This document shows, one piece after another, positions 36,210 to 49,300 of a stretch of 64,000 nt of DNA; the stretch's first letter is position 1, and every line of letters begins with the position of its first letter. A program made the translations under genes and the position numbers. Below the pieces are notes generated by a model. That model ran no database searches and was not told the DNA's origin. It saw only the letters and a list, made by a program, of their open reading frames with translations. Origin of the DNA: Cotesia glomerata (Eukaryota > Arthropoda > Insecta > Hymenoptera > Braconidae). The stretch covers positions 16,295,603-16,359,602 of the forward strand of contig NC_058161.1 of the NCBI RefSeq assembly GCF_020080835.1. Direction: 5' to 3'.

Positions 36210-36287
36210 GAACCTACCAGGGAATCGAACCCTGTTCTTGAAAATCTACAGTTTCAGTGCTTTTGCTCTACGCTACTGTCAGTTTCA
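36210..36287 (-). other. tRNA-like sequence 3 (best preserved)
   Basis: The minus strand has ACAGTAGCGTAGAGCAAAAG and a perfect B box GGTTCGATTCC, then CTGGTAGGTTC. The outer bases GAAACTG and TAGGTTC can form a near-complete acceptor-like stem. An anticodon arm could not be assigned with confidence, so it is not called a tRNA gene. Confidence 0.55.
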
Positions 36288-36409
36288 AGTGACTAAAATT
36301 TTTATGAATTTCTTTTTGTAAAAATATTCAGAAAAAAATTCTTAATCAAATGGTATCTATGATGAATAATGTTAATAATTATTGAATGGTAGAAAAAGAA
36401 AATTAAAGT

Positions 36410-36475
36410 TTGACCTAGAATCCAACCCACGACCTTTTATTTTCTCCAGCTTGCGCATTTATCATTATAATTTTT
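36410..36475 (-). other. Degenerate tRNA-like sequence 4
   Basis: The minus strand reads GTGGGTTGGATTCTAGGTC, a decayed B box in the same position relative to the A/T-rich flanks as copies 2 and 3. Weakest of the four. Confidence 0.3.
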
Positions 36476-39400
36476 TGCCATAAATTCTCCAAAAATATTT
36501 TATTTTACTCCTCCAAGTCTTTCATATTTTTTTATTTAAAATTTTTTTTAAATAATTTTTAAAATATTTTTTTATTTTAAATTTCAAATATATTTGAAAA
36601 AAAAATTAGTTACATAACTTCGTTTAATTTCCAGTAAACTTCTAGAGCACTTAAGCCGTCAGTTGTCAATTGCAGGACTAATAAAATCCTTCTTCTTTAT
36701 AAAAAAAGAATTGCATTGTAATACTCAGTAATGGCGGCGTTATGAGTAGAGATAACTGAAATAAAAGTGAAGATTTCTCAGAAAATAAAAACGTTTGCGA
36801 TATCTCCTCGTTTACTCTTGGCCGAGCGCGGTTTTATAAAAGAAACCCGGTGCATCTTATCTCTTACGAAATTAATCGTCTTACCAGCTATATAATCTTT
36901 TCTTTTCGTCTTATTTTTTTCATCCTTCTTCCGAGCTCCTCCTTTTTTCTTATCATATAGATCATGACTATATCCTCACTGGGACACTGCTACTATTCTC
37001 TTTAGTGGTCGAACCAGAGTTGAGGTTATTCTCACTATTTTTGGTATCTCGCGGGATCGAGGTGACTATAATTCTTAAGTTCTCAAGTGAAGAAACCACA
37101 TGAAAAATTCATACAACATGCCGAAAGAGTTCTAGCGTATTTTATATTTTATATGACGGAAGATTAACTTTATATTCGTGGTGAAAGAAAATTTTAAATT
37201 AACACTATCAACATGTGTAAAAAAAAATTTTTTACAATAAAAAAAATAGCTTATATAAAGAAGATTCGATTGTTACTAATGAATCGAAATAGTGTTTAAA
37301 TTTAAATTCTTGTAATAACTATAATTAATTTAATTTATAATATAACAAGCATTAAACAATAATTTTTATTTATTTAATAAAACAAAGTAATAAAATGACT
37401 TTGCTATTTATGACTCGTACGGTTAAATAAAAAAATTTGGCAAGAGCGAGTTGTTGTGCCTCCATAGTGGGTATATATACAATTTACATTAAATAAAAAA
37501 TTTAATTTAATAAATCATTATTAATAAATTATTTTATGTATTTATTGAAGAACTAAGATTGTTATTTTAAAAAATATTAATTTTAAAAGTAAAGTTATGA
37601 AATTAATTAGATATCTTTTTTCTCTCTCTTTCTTTTTTCCCAGCGGTTCTCGTGACTTTGCCGAATCTTCGCTAATGTAAATTGCTATCGATAAACAAGA
37701 TAAAAAATTAAAGTTTAACTTTACTTATATTTACATAATTACATCGATAACTTAATATTTTTTTTAATATTATCATATTATAAATTAAAATAATTAATCT
37801 TAATGACTATTACTAAAATTAAAACTAAATAAAAAATTCAAACACTATTTTGACTCATTAGTAACGATCAAATATCTTTAATTGAGACTAAAAATTTTTT
37901 TTTAATTTGTAAGAGTTACTTTTCTACTCAACAAAAATTTTCCGGGTCATAAAATCTCTTTCCCGACACTCAAAGGGGTTCATAACGTCATTGGACCCCA
38001 AGAACGCCACCAGTTTATGACACTTGTGATTATTCTCTATTCAACCGCTGAATTACTGTTCTGACACTTTTATATATATGCTATATTGATTGTATCACTT
38101 AATCGATACAACTATATTCTACGGGCTTGACCAATCATTGTAAGATTTAATTAAATTAATTTGGACATTGCAAAAAGTATATTTATAGTTTAAATAAATT
38201 GTTAAACTAAGAAATAGATTACTACAAATTGTATTTAATTTTTTTTTTTGTTTCAGGTGAGTAACAAAAATTATTTCAATGCCTGTCAGTGGTAAGTTAA
38301 AATTTTTTCACGGGCAATTTTTCCAAAAATCCAATGCATAATTTTCTTTTCGTCCTCATCTCAAAAAAAAAACTACTCAGCCCGTTTAAATCGAAAAAGT
38401 CTATAAAGCTAAAAGCGATAGGTAGATTTACGCCTGAAAAATCTCCGAAGAATTGGGGATAATATATCTTACATAATACACACAATATCTATACACATAC
38501 ATATCTATATTCCCATATATCCATCTGAACTTTGAAGGAAACTCGTAAACTCTCGGCATTTCCTTATGTGTAACTTTTCTTCCATCCACGACAAACTGGG
38601 TAGGGATAAAAGTATAGAAGGTATGGCTTTTTCTTATTTCGGTCCTTTATTTTTTCCCAGATGCGGGCAACACACACACGACCAAACTTTTTCCCTTCAT
38701 TCATCTTGCTGTGCCTAGCGATGTATTTTAACCTTATTTATTCGTATATTTTTATTTGATATTCCAGTTTTTTTTATTTTTTTTCATCATATCATCTCCT
38801 TCTGTCCTTATTATAGATGGGGGTTACAGCTATATGTACCCCCATTTGGTAGCGTCCTTTAAATAAAAACGTCTCTTGGTTTTTCATGGTAAATTCATAA
38901 ACTCTCTACTCTCTAGCCCCTACTATACCGTTTTTCCGACAGCGTGCACTTAGTGTCCCTGCCGATGGCATCAATTTTCCTCGGAAAATAACCAAACAGA
39001 AGAGAAATAAAAAAACGTTGTAATAACATCGTACCCTGCTCTGAGTTTACTTAAAAGAATAAAAAAAAAAAAAAAAAAAAAAAATAAGGGAATGATAAAT
39101 ATTTACCTACACTTATTCATTTATTTATTCCCTGATTTTAGATTCTAGATTTTAGATCTCTGATTTGAGATACTGGATGATACATTTGTCAACATGCTTC
39201 TTTACATCCAGCGGCACGTTTTATTATTTAGGTTCCAAGATTGTCTTAAAGATTTAATGAATCATTATTTATGAAAGGCAAATCCAAATATACATGTCTT
39301 AAGCGCTCATTCCTTCCATTTTTCGATAATTTTATGTCAAACAGGAATTTAAAAAAAAATTATTTATTGTACACCATAAGAACAAATTGAAAATATAATT

Positions 39401-39520
39401 ATAATAATGAGTTAATTAAGAATAAATTATAAGAAATTAATTTTATTTACAATTCAATTTTAAAATTTGTTTAAATTTTCCCGCTAATAGTATTTATTTT
39501 CATACGAATTCAACGCCCTC
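36476..39520. other. No gene recognised
   Basis: AT-rich, with a run of about 24 A at 39060-39084. No ORF, repeat family or RNA identified. Confidence 0.55.
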
Positions 39521-39834
39521 TTAAGGAGGTATTGTGGCAAATAAAGACACCAATAGGTTATGGCTATTGGTTTCTTTCTCACGCACTAGTGCTGCCCCTC
39601 TTTACAGACTATCGCTCACTTACTTCCACTCACGTACGTCGCTAACTTCAAATATTTTTTATAAAAAAATGAAATACATGTTAGATGTACGATTTTTAAT
39701 TGCTAATATTTCGAAAATTACCACCGCAAGGACTATTAAAAAAAATTTATTCGTATAGAGGACACTTAGAAGTACACGTGTTCAAAAATTGAGGAATATT
39801 GTAAGAAAAGTGATTTTTCACAATACCTCCTTAA
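39521..39834. mobile_element. TTAA-bounded MITE
   Basis: TTAAGGAGGTATTGTG at 39521-39536 is mirrored exactly by CACAATACCTCCTTAA at 39819-39834. TTAA at both ends is compatible with a piggyBac-type target duplication, though the inner ends are not the classical CCC. The interior of about 280 bases has an open frame on + without an ATG at its start and no transposase motif, so the element is non-autonomous. Confidence 0.7.
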
Positions 39835-41879
39835 GTTTCAAGTAAATAATTAAGAGAACCCAATAGAGAACTGTATTACCGGCGGTCACCAGGCTTACTA
39901 TCTAAATACTAATATAGTATCAGCTGTCCTCAACTTCTATTTACAAATAAATTATTATACATGGCTTCTCAAGAGACCCGACATTTCGCGAAATGCCAGC
40001 TAAACGAAAATTAATTATAACTAAATAAATCAATATTAAGCTGCCATCTAAAATCCGCGACTTCTCATAAGATAAATGTGGAGATTAAAAAATAGATTGA
40101 GTTGAAAAATCTATATTTTGAAAAGTTATCGTGTTTGCCCCTCCATAAGGACTTGATAAATCCTCACTATAAGCCATTAAAACCATTTTTTTTATGCAAA
40201 AGCTGCAATTAATTGATTTAAAAAAATTTTTTGATAAATTCAACAATAGATTATCTTTTTGACAATGTGCTTGTTATGACATTTTTATGTACAATATCAT
40301 TGTCAGATACGATTTAATGTGACAAAACGTATATAAAAAACGTAGATTTTTAAACGGTAGTAGAATATACACGTTTCGCGCTTAATGTTTGTAAATATGC
40401 AGCGCCATCTGTTGAAAATACATTTAATCATGCTGAAAGGTTATAGAAGGTGTCATCTATTAACAGCTTGTTTAACAATGAAAATTGTACGTAATACGCG
40501 TAAGTCGAGCTTTTAGCTATGAAGAGGTTGGCACAACGAGCAGAGAGTGTGTTTGCACTCACGAGTGACCAAAGCCGTATTTACTCAATAAATGTAATTA
40601 ACATAATATTTTACACAATGTTGGGAAATACATGTCCATATAAGAAAATTAGTCATGTACGAAAACTTTTTCACGGGTCGAAAAAAAAAATTTTCAAATC
40701 AACTATTTTGCAAGTTAGAAAAAAAAATTGATGTATCCCGTCTAAAATCTCAATAACTTAGACAATAATTCCAATTCAAAATCACCTGGGTAATATTTTA
40801 GCAAGAGGGATCGAAAAAATCTCATAATTTAATATTTATCGTCGGGAATATTACATATCGCAAATACTGTAATAATATATCGGGATAAATTTGAAAGTTT
40901 CTGGCTGTTGGGGAGAAGGTTATAGAATGAGAGAATTTAGATATTGATGTTGCTATCTGTGCTTATATATATACATGTATATAAAACATAAACAGCACTC
41001 ATTCCACTTTATCTGTCTATAAGAAGCAACCAAGTGACTATAAGCCGGTTATTTATAGGAATTAAAAGTGTCGCGACAATCGGGGCTGAATGAGGGTGGG
41101 CTTTTCTCGAACCTTTACCAACACTAACACCAACAATTGTTGTAGCAAGTTTCGTTATGAGAAAATAGTTCAGGCTAACTTTTAGTGTGTAGATAGTTGA
41201 GCACCAAATTCCTTATTCCGGCCAGAACTTTGATTTTGATCGATTCAACAGGACCTGAATGCAAATTATTGACAAGACATTTTTAAGATAAGGAGACTCA
41301 ATTAGCCTAATTCGGGGAATTGCAATGGTAATGGTGATTAACTTTCTGAACACCTTGAAAGAGGTTGCTGGATCAGTTGGAGCGTGTAGACAGCTGATTC
41401 ATTAATCTTGGTTGATCGAACAACCAGGAAGGATAAGAAAAGGGAAAAAGGACTGACGAAGAAAAAGAAGAAGGATGATGAACAATGAAATTGTTGGAGA
41501 AGTTTCTATTATATTGAGAATTCACGCTCTGGTGAGGAGGGTGCTAATTCGCCTTTTTTGGATAAAGATACTGTTTTTTGGTAATGAAGATATCTGTTTT
41601 TGCTGGGCTGAGGAGATGAGAGAAGCGTTAAACGCTACTTAGGTTTTTTTACGGGAGAAAAATGGGAGAATTATGGTAATTTTACTGGCAAGACGGATAG
41701 TTTACGCCCCAAGATAGTTCATAAGTTAATTATAATTATTTTTGCTAGTCGGGGAATTTATCTCCTTGGAGAAATGCTGGAAAAATATTCTACTTTTTTG
41801 TTGACATAGAAGTGGAATCTCAATTATTTTGATAACCAATTTTTAACTGTATTAAAGGGTCTCACTTCATGCTTCTAAT
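39835..41879. other. No gene recognised
   Basis: Apart from the GAGCAGAGAGTGTGT copy at 40.5 kb, nothing was identified. About 41090-41650 is purine-rich in places. Confidence 0.55.
40490..40570 (+). repeat. Dispersed copy of the GAGCAGAGAGTGTGT repeat
   Basis: ACAACGAGCAGAGAGTGTGT at about 40531-40550 matches the core of the two units at 15.6-16.1 kb, with ACTCACGAGTG in place of AAACACGAGCG. A GCAGCGCCATCT word lies about 130 bases upstream, and AGATGGCGCTGC lies upstream of the tandem pair at 14.87 kb, so the family may be longer than the visible core. Confidence 0.5.
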
Positions 41880-42260
41880 TCATATCTTAAATTATTTTGG
41901 TCCTGCAATTTTTTTCCGCCATGTTTAAAGCCAAAAAACGAGTTTTTTTCATTAAGAAGCAAAAAAAATACCATGTTATTATTGTTTTTGTTAAGTGACC
42001 TCTAAATATTCGAGTACTATGTTTAAACTATAGGGAAAAAAATATACAGAATATATATAACTTTTTGTGTAAAAGATATAGGGAGTAAAAGGCCTAAAAA
42101 CGCGATTTTTTTCATAACTAACAAAGAAAAATTTTTTCCTCTGAAAAATGATGGGAGTTGAAATTTTTTTATGTATTTTAGGGGTGATTTATCAACTTTT
42201 TTTACTCTTGTAAATTTCTCGTATCTTTCTTAATTTTCAAGAAAAAAAAAGTTTTATCGA
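41880..42260 (+). repeat. Rep-B copy 10
   Basis: GCCATGTTTAAAGCCAAAAA at about 41920-41940 marks the outer part. The core CTAACAAAGAAAA lies near 42118-42130, and TCAACTTTTTTTACTCTTGT follows. Confidence 0.8.
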
Positions 42261-42968
42261 ACAAAGAACCTGAGCAATAGTTATTGAATTCCCTCGGGAA
42301 CTAATCAAAGTATTACAAAAACTCCTTCCTTATCGCTTTGTCCATTCCTTTAATCCAAGATTCTCAACAATACGACTTCATTATACATGACTATCGCTAA
42401 GCGGATTTCAATTTCTGGTCCGCCAATTCCATCATCTTTAAAATCTTACAAATCTCCAGATAATTCATTTTGTATTGCATTGTCTTAATACTATAAACCA
42501 TCCGATTTCCATATTTCCTGTTCTAGAGTTCTTCGAGACGGAGATGAAACAGAATTCTGGAAACTAGACTCTTGTGGAGTTGGAATTAGGGGGTGGAAAA
42601 GAAGAAATAGAAAGAGCTATATCCAACACGTGGTATAAAGTCTTGGTTACTAGTTGTATTCGCGTCAGCGGGTTCTCAAGTGCCGTTGCAGACGCAACAA
42701 GATCGTATTCGCGCTTTGAGTCCTTCATATATATGAGGGGGTGTGGCGGTCTTCCAGATGTATAAGGGTCGGTAAACTCTGAAACGTAGGGAAAAGTATA
42801 ACGTCGCAAGACGTTACTCTGTATATATTTATATATATATATACACAATAGTGTTGGTGAATTCGTTTTGGCGAGGATCCAGACGTTGTTGGAACGACTG
42901 CCACGAGGTTTACCAGATCCGCAGTGTCACCCTTCTTAGAGCTTACGCCCTCTTTTACTCAAACATTT

Positions 42969-42997
42969 TACACATATATATATATATATATATATAA
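42969..42997. repeat. (AT)n microsatellite
   Basis: A short pure TA run. A shorter related run lies at about 42825-42843. Confidence 0.85.
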
Positions 42998-43404
42998 GGA
43001 GGATACAGATATAGGTATAGAAGAGCTCGAGTATGATCTTCACCCCTCGGGTAAGGGTAGCACCGATTATTCATGACTAGCCGCAATGCTCAACGAAATA
43101 TCTCTGATAAATAGTCGACAACTTTGAGACCTACCACCGTTAGCTACTGCTAAACCTATGCAACATTTTAACATTTTGGCTGGGCTTACTTTTATGTACG
43201 CTAGAATAATATTTCCGATTTTATCACTTGTTATATAAAGGCTGGTTAAATAGGGGATGATATATTTTATGGTAAGGGCTTGAATCCTTGTGCACTTATC
43301 AAAAAACACTAATAAGTCTCAGATTAACAGGACTAATTAATTAATTATGCTATTGAAATCATACAAGATAGAGACTTACACAATCTTAAGATTATTATCA
43401 TTTT

Positions 43405-43745
43405 TCTCTTTAGATCTAAGGGAGATACGATAAAATTATAAGGGTAAATAAAGTTGACAAATTGGCTCTGAAACACAAAAAAATATTATAAGCAGGTAAA
43501 TTGACCATAGGAAAAAAGTTTTCTTTGTTAGGTATGAAAAAAATCGCGTTTTTGGGCATTTTACCTTCTATATTTTCAGACAGGTATACTCCGTATATTT
43601 TTTTTTCTACGGTGTCTACATAGTTTTCGATTATTCTGTGGTCAATTATTAGAAATAATATCAATGAAATATTTTTTTGTTTAATAATAAAAAAAAATCG
43701 TGTTTTTTGGCTTTAAACATGGCAGAAAAAAATTCTAGAGCCAAA
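43405..43745 (-). repeat. Rep-B copy 11
   Basis: Reverse orientation and nearly complete. TTTTCTTTGTTAGG at about 43519-43532, and the outer end GGCTTTAAACATGGC at about 43711-43725. This copy best shows the likely full length of about 330-340 bases. Confidence 0.85.
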
Positions 43746-44939
43746 ATCGTGTAAGATATAAACCAGGAGCTTCAACCGAGTTTATTTGCAAAGGCTGATT
43801 TAATAGTCGACGATTTATATTTTCTAAGGGTTTATACGCGAGTGTACTTATCTAAAAATGTAAAAAAGTTATAGTTAACAGTACAATTATTTTTCAATCG
43901 GTGTAATTGTGATTGGATTTTCATCCCTACGATACCAATCAGCAATAACTCAAAAAAGGCACTAAAACTAAAAGTTATGTTTTTCCCAAAACAAGTATAA
44001 ATTTTTCCCCATAAAATTTAACGAACAAAATCTCCCTGGCAATAAAAATGGTCATTTAACCGGGACCTCCATAAAGTGTATACATTTTCGCACTTGCTCA
44101 ATAAAATGCGACATAGAAAATCCCCGAAGGCGACGGAGTGTTCACATAGAAAGAAGAAAGACAGGAGATATCTTAACTAAGCGAGTGCAAGAGCCGTAAA
44201 ACCCCTGGCGCGTAATTAACTCTTCCGCGACGAGACCCAATGAAAACGAATGGCTCCTTTGAGCTGGGAAGATGCTGCCGACTACTCTATATACTACATA
44301 ATACTACTATATAACTGAAAACCTACACTACACCGGCATTACTGCTAGCAAGTTAAGTGTACGTATACCAGCTGACTTGCAACTCGCCCGATACCAATTG
44401 TACAGCATATAGCCTGCTTCAGAACAGCAATCCTGCTCCAGTTTCATCTTCATGACTTACCTCCATACCACATTATTCTGTCGTTAACTATAGTTTCCCA
44501 GTTATGTGGTACCCGATGAAAAATGAACTTTAATAATGTCTGTGTGTGGTTTTCCGCTTCTACAATATTAACATTTTATTACTCAAGTTTATTTAGCATA
44601 TTAAAGTTACTCCTTACCTCAATCGGACTATTCGTCATTTGATGTAAGATAAAAAATATTTAATCACCCTTCTGTTACAGGAAATAGATATTTATAACTC
44701 GATAATAAAAGCTCATTACCCAGATTAACGCCCCTAATATTTTCTAATGCCTTTTTATGTTTCCGGTTTCAATTAGAGTCTTACTTTAGTATCTGTAATC
44801 AGCCGGTAGTAATCCAATGTTTCCGCGTAGTAGTGCTTGAAATAAAGTTCATGCTTTTAATTCAATTGAAACTAAAATTATTGTTCTTTTTTTAGTACAA
44901 AATAATCGTTAATTGAATTTTGATCCATACATAGAAAAT

Positions 44940-45260
44940 AAGTTACCTTAAAAGCTCAAAAACGATATTTTCTTTCTTTAAGCAGTCGAAAAAAAATTTT
45001 TTGAGCTTGCTTGTTCTAATAACCCTTATATATTTTGAGAAATATATATATACTATAGAAAAAAAATATACGGACTATATATGACTGGTTATCTAAAACA
45101 CGGTTTTTTTTATACCTAACAAAGAAAAATTTTTCTCTATGCTCATTTTACCCACATAATTTTTTGTATTTTTAGGTTCAATTTGACACTTTTTTTACTC
45201 TCATAATTTTGTCGTATCTTTGATAACTTTCAAGTAGAAAAATTCGAAAGTCATTCTCTG
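44940..45260 (+). repeat. Rep-B copy 12
   Basis: CCTAACAAAGAAAA at about 45115-45128, CTCATTTTACCCACATAA after, and a conserved 'tcgtatctttgataacttt' tail. Confidence 0.8.
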
Positions 45261-45335
45261 AAATGTTGTGTAAAAAAAAGCTCTATTTGTTAATGCAGAA
45301 TTTTTTTTCAATTTTTTCCGAGCATCTAGTGGATA

Positions 45336-45471
45336 TAGTATATTACATACCTAGGCCAGTAAAATAAAAAAAGTCTCAGATCACATGTAATTGTTGGCCG
45401 AGGCGAAGTCGAGGTTGAAAAACATGTGATCTGAGGCTTTACTTTTTACTAGCCAAGGTATGTATACTATT
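45336..45471. repeat. Long imperfect hairpin
   Basis: The left arm (about 45336-45388), containing CTCAGATCACATGT, is mirrored by ACATGTGATCTGAG in the right arm (about 45422-45471). Pairing extends outward through 'agtaaaa', CCTAGGCC/GGCTAG..AAGG and 'atagtat' words. The loop of about 33 bases contains GGCCGAGGCGAAGTCGAGG. Confidence 0.75.
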
Positions 45472-45655
45472 TTTCTGCTCGACGTAGCCAGAATGTGGAA
45501 ACTTTGTTTAGCGCAGCGGCCAGAAAGTTGCCACTTTCCGGCCGGAGGGCAGAAAAAGTAATTATTAGTTAAGGTTAATACATCCCATGAGGTGTCACAT
45601 GCCACCCATGAGACAAAAAATTGTTTGTTCCGAATAGAAGACCGGTAAAAAAAAA

Positions 45656-46376
45656 TTAGGAAAACGATTGACCCTAAAGGCCATCCCTGCAACTTCCCGC
45701 TAATTCCGGTAATACCTGGCCGCTTTTTTTGAGCTCTTCGAGCTCAAAAATACAGTCTGTGTGTTGCTTTGAGCTCTCCGTGCTCAAAAAGGTACCTTTT
45801 CTATACTTTTGAGCTCAAAGAGCTCTTTGAGCTCAAAAGTCTGATAGAAGTTTCATAGAACGCTATTTTTTGAATTTTCAAACCGCAATTACTTTTTAAT
45901 GAATGAACCGATTTTTACGCGGTTGGCAGCATTCTACGCAGTTTTTTAAGCTTCATGAAGAATTTTCAAATTTTAATTGGTCAAACTATAAATTTCGGAG
46001 TAACTCCGAAAAAACACTTTTTTCGGTTTTCTTTCGTTCACGATATCTCTTGAATGAATCAACCGATTTTGACGGGATTGACAGCGATCGACGTGGTTTT
46101 TCAAGGTTGAGAGCTGGTTAGTTTTTGGAATCGATTGGTCGAGCCGTTTAAAAGTTATTCCAAAAAAACCACTTCTGAAAAAATTTTTTTTCCTATTTTT
46201 TTTTTAGATTTCTCCAAATTTCTCAAAATACATCGGGCCGAATCAGTTCAAATTATCAGGAAATTTAAGTTTGGCAAAGCCCTTTCAAATGGCACCAACC
46301 GCGATGAAATCGGTTCAACCATTCAAAAGTTATAAGAGGCTTATATACTTACACACACGCACACACACACACACAC

Positions 46377-46463
<87 letters not shown>

Positions 46464-46622
46464 TACATACAGACATAGTGACACCCTCGCGGGAATAGTC
46501 AGGGAAGTTTCTTAGGACCTCAAAACGTCGAGATCTGATGAAAACTCGATTTTCGAAAAACGAGGTAAAACCAATAACTTCCCGATTTTTGAAAATTTTC
46601 AATTTTCTTAGCGGGAAGTTAA
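45656..46622 (+). mobile_element. Rep-A copy 4
   Basis: Forward orientation, with the longest (CA)n tract of the family (46351-46459). It ends AGCGGGAAGTTAA. It lies downstream of a long hairpin (45336-45471) and of Rep-B copy 12. Confidence 0.85.
46351..46459 (+). repeat. (CA)n microsatellite in Rep-A copy 4
   Basis: About 109 bases of CA dinucleotides with one or two CG interruptions, at the same internal position as the shorter tracts of the other Rep-A copies. It creates spurious His-Thr and Cys-Val open frames on the two strands. Confidence 0.95.
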
Positions 46623-47151
46623 AAAGGTAATTTAATTCAAAGAAAATATTTGTAACAGCTTTTAAAATTGTTAATGTTTATCGACATATAATGGAATATA
46701 TATATATATTTATATATGTGTGTTTATATTTATATTTTGAAACACGGTAAAGCTTTAGCAGTAGAACCAACCCCTCGGTGTTTACCCAATTAAATGAAAC
46801 GTAATGCGACGTGCTTGATAACGAGATAGAGGAAAATATGATGAATAAGAGTGAGAGGTTATTTTGTAGTACCTCTACTGAAGTATTATATTATATATCT
46901 GTATATATTTAGAGCAGTACAGTGGAGCCTAGTGAAAAGCAAATGAGAATGTGAAAAGGGAATGGATGGGATTTACCTCCATGGAATTATCCAGCCTCCG
47001 GGCGATCATATTTCATTAACTCGAAAGTACCTGCGTAAATATTATCCTTTGCAGAAGAACAGGAATAAGAAAACTAAGAACAAGTTAACGTAAGGAAAAG
47101 ATGCTTCGAGTAAAAAGAAACTCATTCTTTGGATTTAAGAGAAACTAAAAA

Positions 47152-47156
<5 letters not shown>

Positions 47157-47213
<57 letters not shown>
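47157..47213. repeat. (AT)n microsatellite
   Basis: An almost pure TA dinucleotide run of more than 50 bases. Confidence 0.95.
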
Positions 47214-47215
<2 letters not shown>

Positions 47216-47634
47216 TGAGATCGATAAAACTTATGTGTTTTAACGTAATATGTGAATTCTAAGAAGTCGTTAAAATTACTGCATTTTTATCGTTTAATTT
47301 TTTTTAACCACTCTATTTCCTTTAGTCTCGCAAGAATGTTATTAAGTTTGAAACAATAATTACATTACCTTTTTTTTAATATTTACTTTTTATGATTGAT
47401 ATCTTTATGACCTATTTAGCGATTTTACTTCACCTCTGTTGAAATAGCCATAAATTTTTGATGAATGTATGAAATATTAGTTGCTACGACTTTAAACTAT
47501 CGATTAGTTGTCTACTGTTGATATTTTAAAAGATATTTTTATCACTTGGAAAATGATTTTATAATTAACTTTTAAATAAAAAAAATAGTAAAAGTTTGTT
47601 TGACATTCTACGAAGCGATTTTCAATAATTTTCC

Positions 47635-47960
47635 TCTCAACAACTATCACTAATACAAGAAAATTATAAGAATAAATAAAATTGACAAATAGACCATAGA
47701 ATATGGAAAAATTTTTTTAATGGGTAAAATGGTCATAGAAAAAAAGATTTCTCGATTAGACATAAAAAAAAAACAGTATTTTTGGGTATCTTACCCCCCT
47801 TGACTTCGAAATAACAGGTCAGATATCACCCATATATTTTTTTTTTTATAGTTTATAATCTATACTGAAGATATATGAGGGTAATTAGATCAAGCGATAA
47901 AAGAAAAGAATTTTTTTTCAGTGTCTATAGAAAAAAAATAGTTTTTTGTTGCTTTTAGGG
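47635..47960 (-). repeat. Rep-B copy 13 (degenerate)
   Basis: Reverse orientation. GGGTAAAATGGTCATAGAAA is followed by GATTTCTCGATTAGACAT, a decayed form of the core, and then GGGTATCTTACCCCC. Confidence 0.7.
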
Positions 47961-48939
47961 CAGCTTATTTTTAAAAATACTGGATAATAAATTGGAATTT
48001 ATCTTATTATTAACTCTCTTGAAGACGTAAAATAAACAGCAGTTAAACGAGTAAAGTATAAACTCATGTGGGTGAGAAAAAAAAAGCGATAATAAAAAAA
48101 AAAAAAAGGTAGGCTCGTGCCGTCGAAACTAGCCGGGTAAACTACTCCGCCCACTCGTGTCAGGAATTTCTAAGGACAGCTTTCAGTGGCCCTGTGTTTA
48201 TTCTCTCGAACATTCATAATAACATTTGCATTACCATCCCGAATGGCGTTTACTCATTGTAGTACGTCAATTTGCTGGATAATGAAGACGACTTACTTAC
48301 TCTACGCTCTACCAATGCTATTATTATTACATACATAAACGCTCTTGAACATCTGTATATACGTATAATAGAATCCAACGGGTAATAAATACATTTATTC
48401 ATTGGGCAAGTGGTAAGGAATGTAATAAGTACATTAGTGGTGATTTTGAAGATGTCCGCAACGTCATCGTGAAATAAAACAGACAGTACCACCATCTTGA
48501 ATAATAGTAGATGGTTCATGAATGATCTCAGCTGTCGGAAATTGCCCGGTTGAATGCAGTCAAGTGCCTTCTTATATACATTTGTATATATGCCCATATG
48601 TACATATGTGGGTGAGGAGAAGCGGAAGAAAGGGGGATGGATTATTCAACAGACTTGACTTGGTCTTGAATCTTGGACTGAATTAGCCGTGGTTCTTCAA
48701 CCCAAGGAGAGTAGACCCTTTTTGCCCGGTTGTTTTAAAAAAAGACATAATGAATAAGACAAGTGAGGAGATACTTCAATAACTAACCTACTTGTTTGCT
48801 TAACTATAACCGCTGAAAAAATGGTTTCAAGATGGAAATTAACATTCTGTTTGTACAAATTTTTTTTTGTGAAACCTTCTAAAATTTATTCCAGTTGCTC
48901 ACAAAAATCAATTAATGTAAAAAGAGGTACAACTAAAAA

Positions 48940-49300
48940 AATCCTACCCATCGTAAAAGCTGTTTTTTCAAAAAAAAAATGTTTTTAACCTCCTAAAATA
49001 ATACTCATTTTCACTCTGCACTCTAATGACCCTCGTAGTATTTAAATACTACCTATAAAGTACTAAGAAAAAAATATTGTGATTTAATTTGAGGTGTTAT
49101 TTCAAAAATACAAGGCGTGAAAAGCCCAAAAACGCGGTTTTTTTTTTCAAACCTAACAAAGAAAACTTTTTTCCTATGGTCATTTTACCTACTTCGTAAT
49201 TTTTTACGAATTTTGAGCCGCACTTGTCAACTTTTTTATCTCTCACAATTTTGTTTTATTTTCAATAGCTTCAAAGATATCCAAAGATCAATTTATCTCT
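48940..49300 (+). repeat. Rep-B copy 14
   Basis: ACCTAACAAAGAAAAC at about 49151-49166 with CTATGGTCATTTTACCTAC after. The left arm is GCGTGAAAAGCCCAAAAACG. Confidence 0.8.

Larger units (their letters stand above)
46623..48939. other. No gene recognised apart from listed repeats
   Basis: Includes the (AT)n tract and Rep-B copy 13. A 115-codon ATG-started minus-strand frame (48597 to 48250) has no recognised domain. Confidence 0.5.

Noticed and set aside
36210..36287. A functional tRNA gene
   Set aside because: The A and B boxes and an acceptor-like stem are present, but no anticodon arm could be assigned, and diverged copies with shared extra sequence nearby indicate a SINE-like repeat.
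46271..46602. His-Thr and Cys-Val repeat proteins
   Set aside because: Translation of the (CA)n microsatellite inside Rep-A copy 4. The same artefact occurs at 56561-56983.
48250..48597. ATG-started 115-codon minus-strand frame as a gene
   Set aside because: No recognised domain, AT-rich codons typical of chance frames in this window, and no promoter or splice context.
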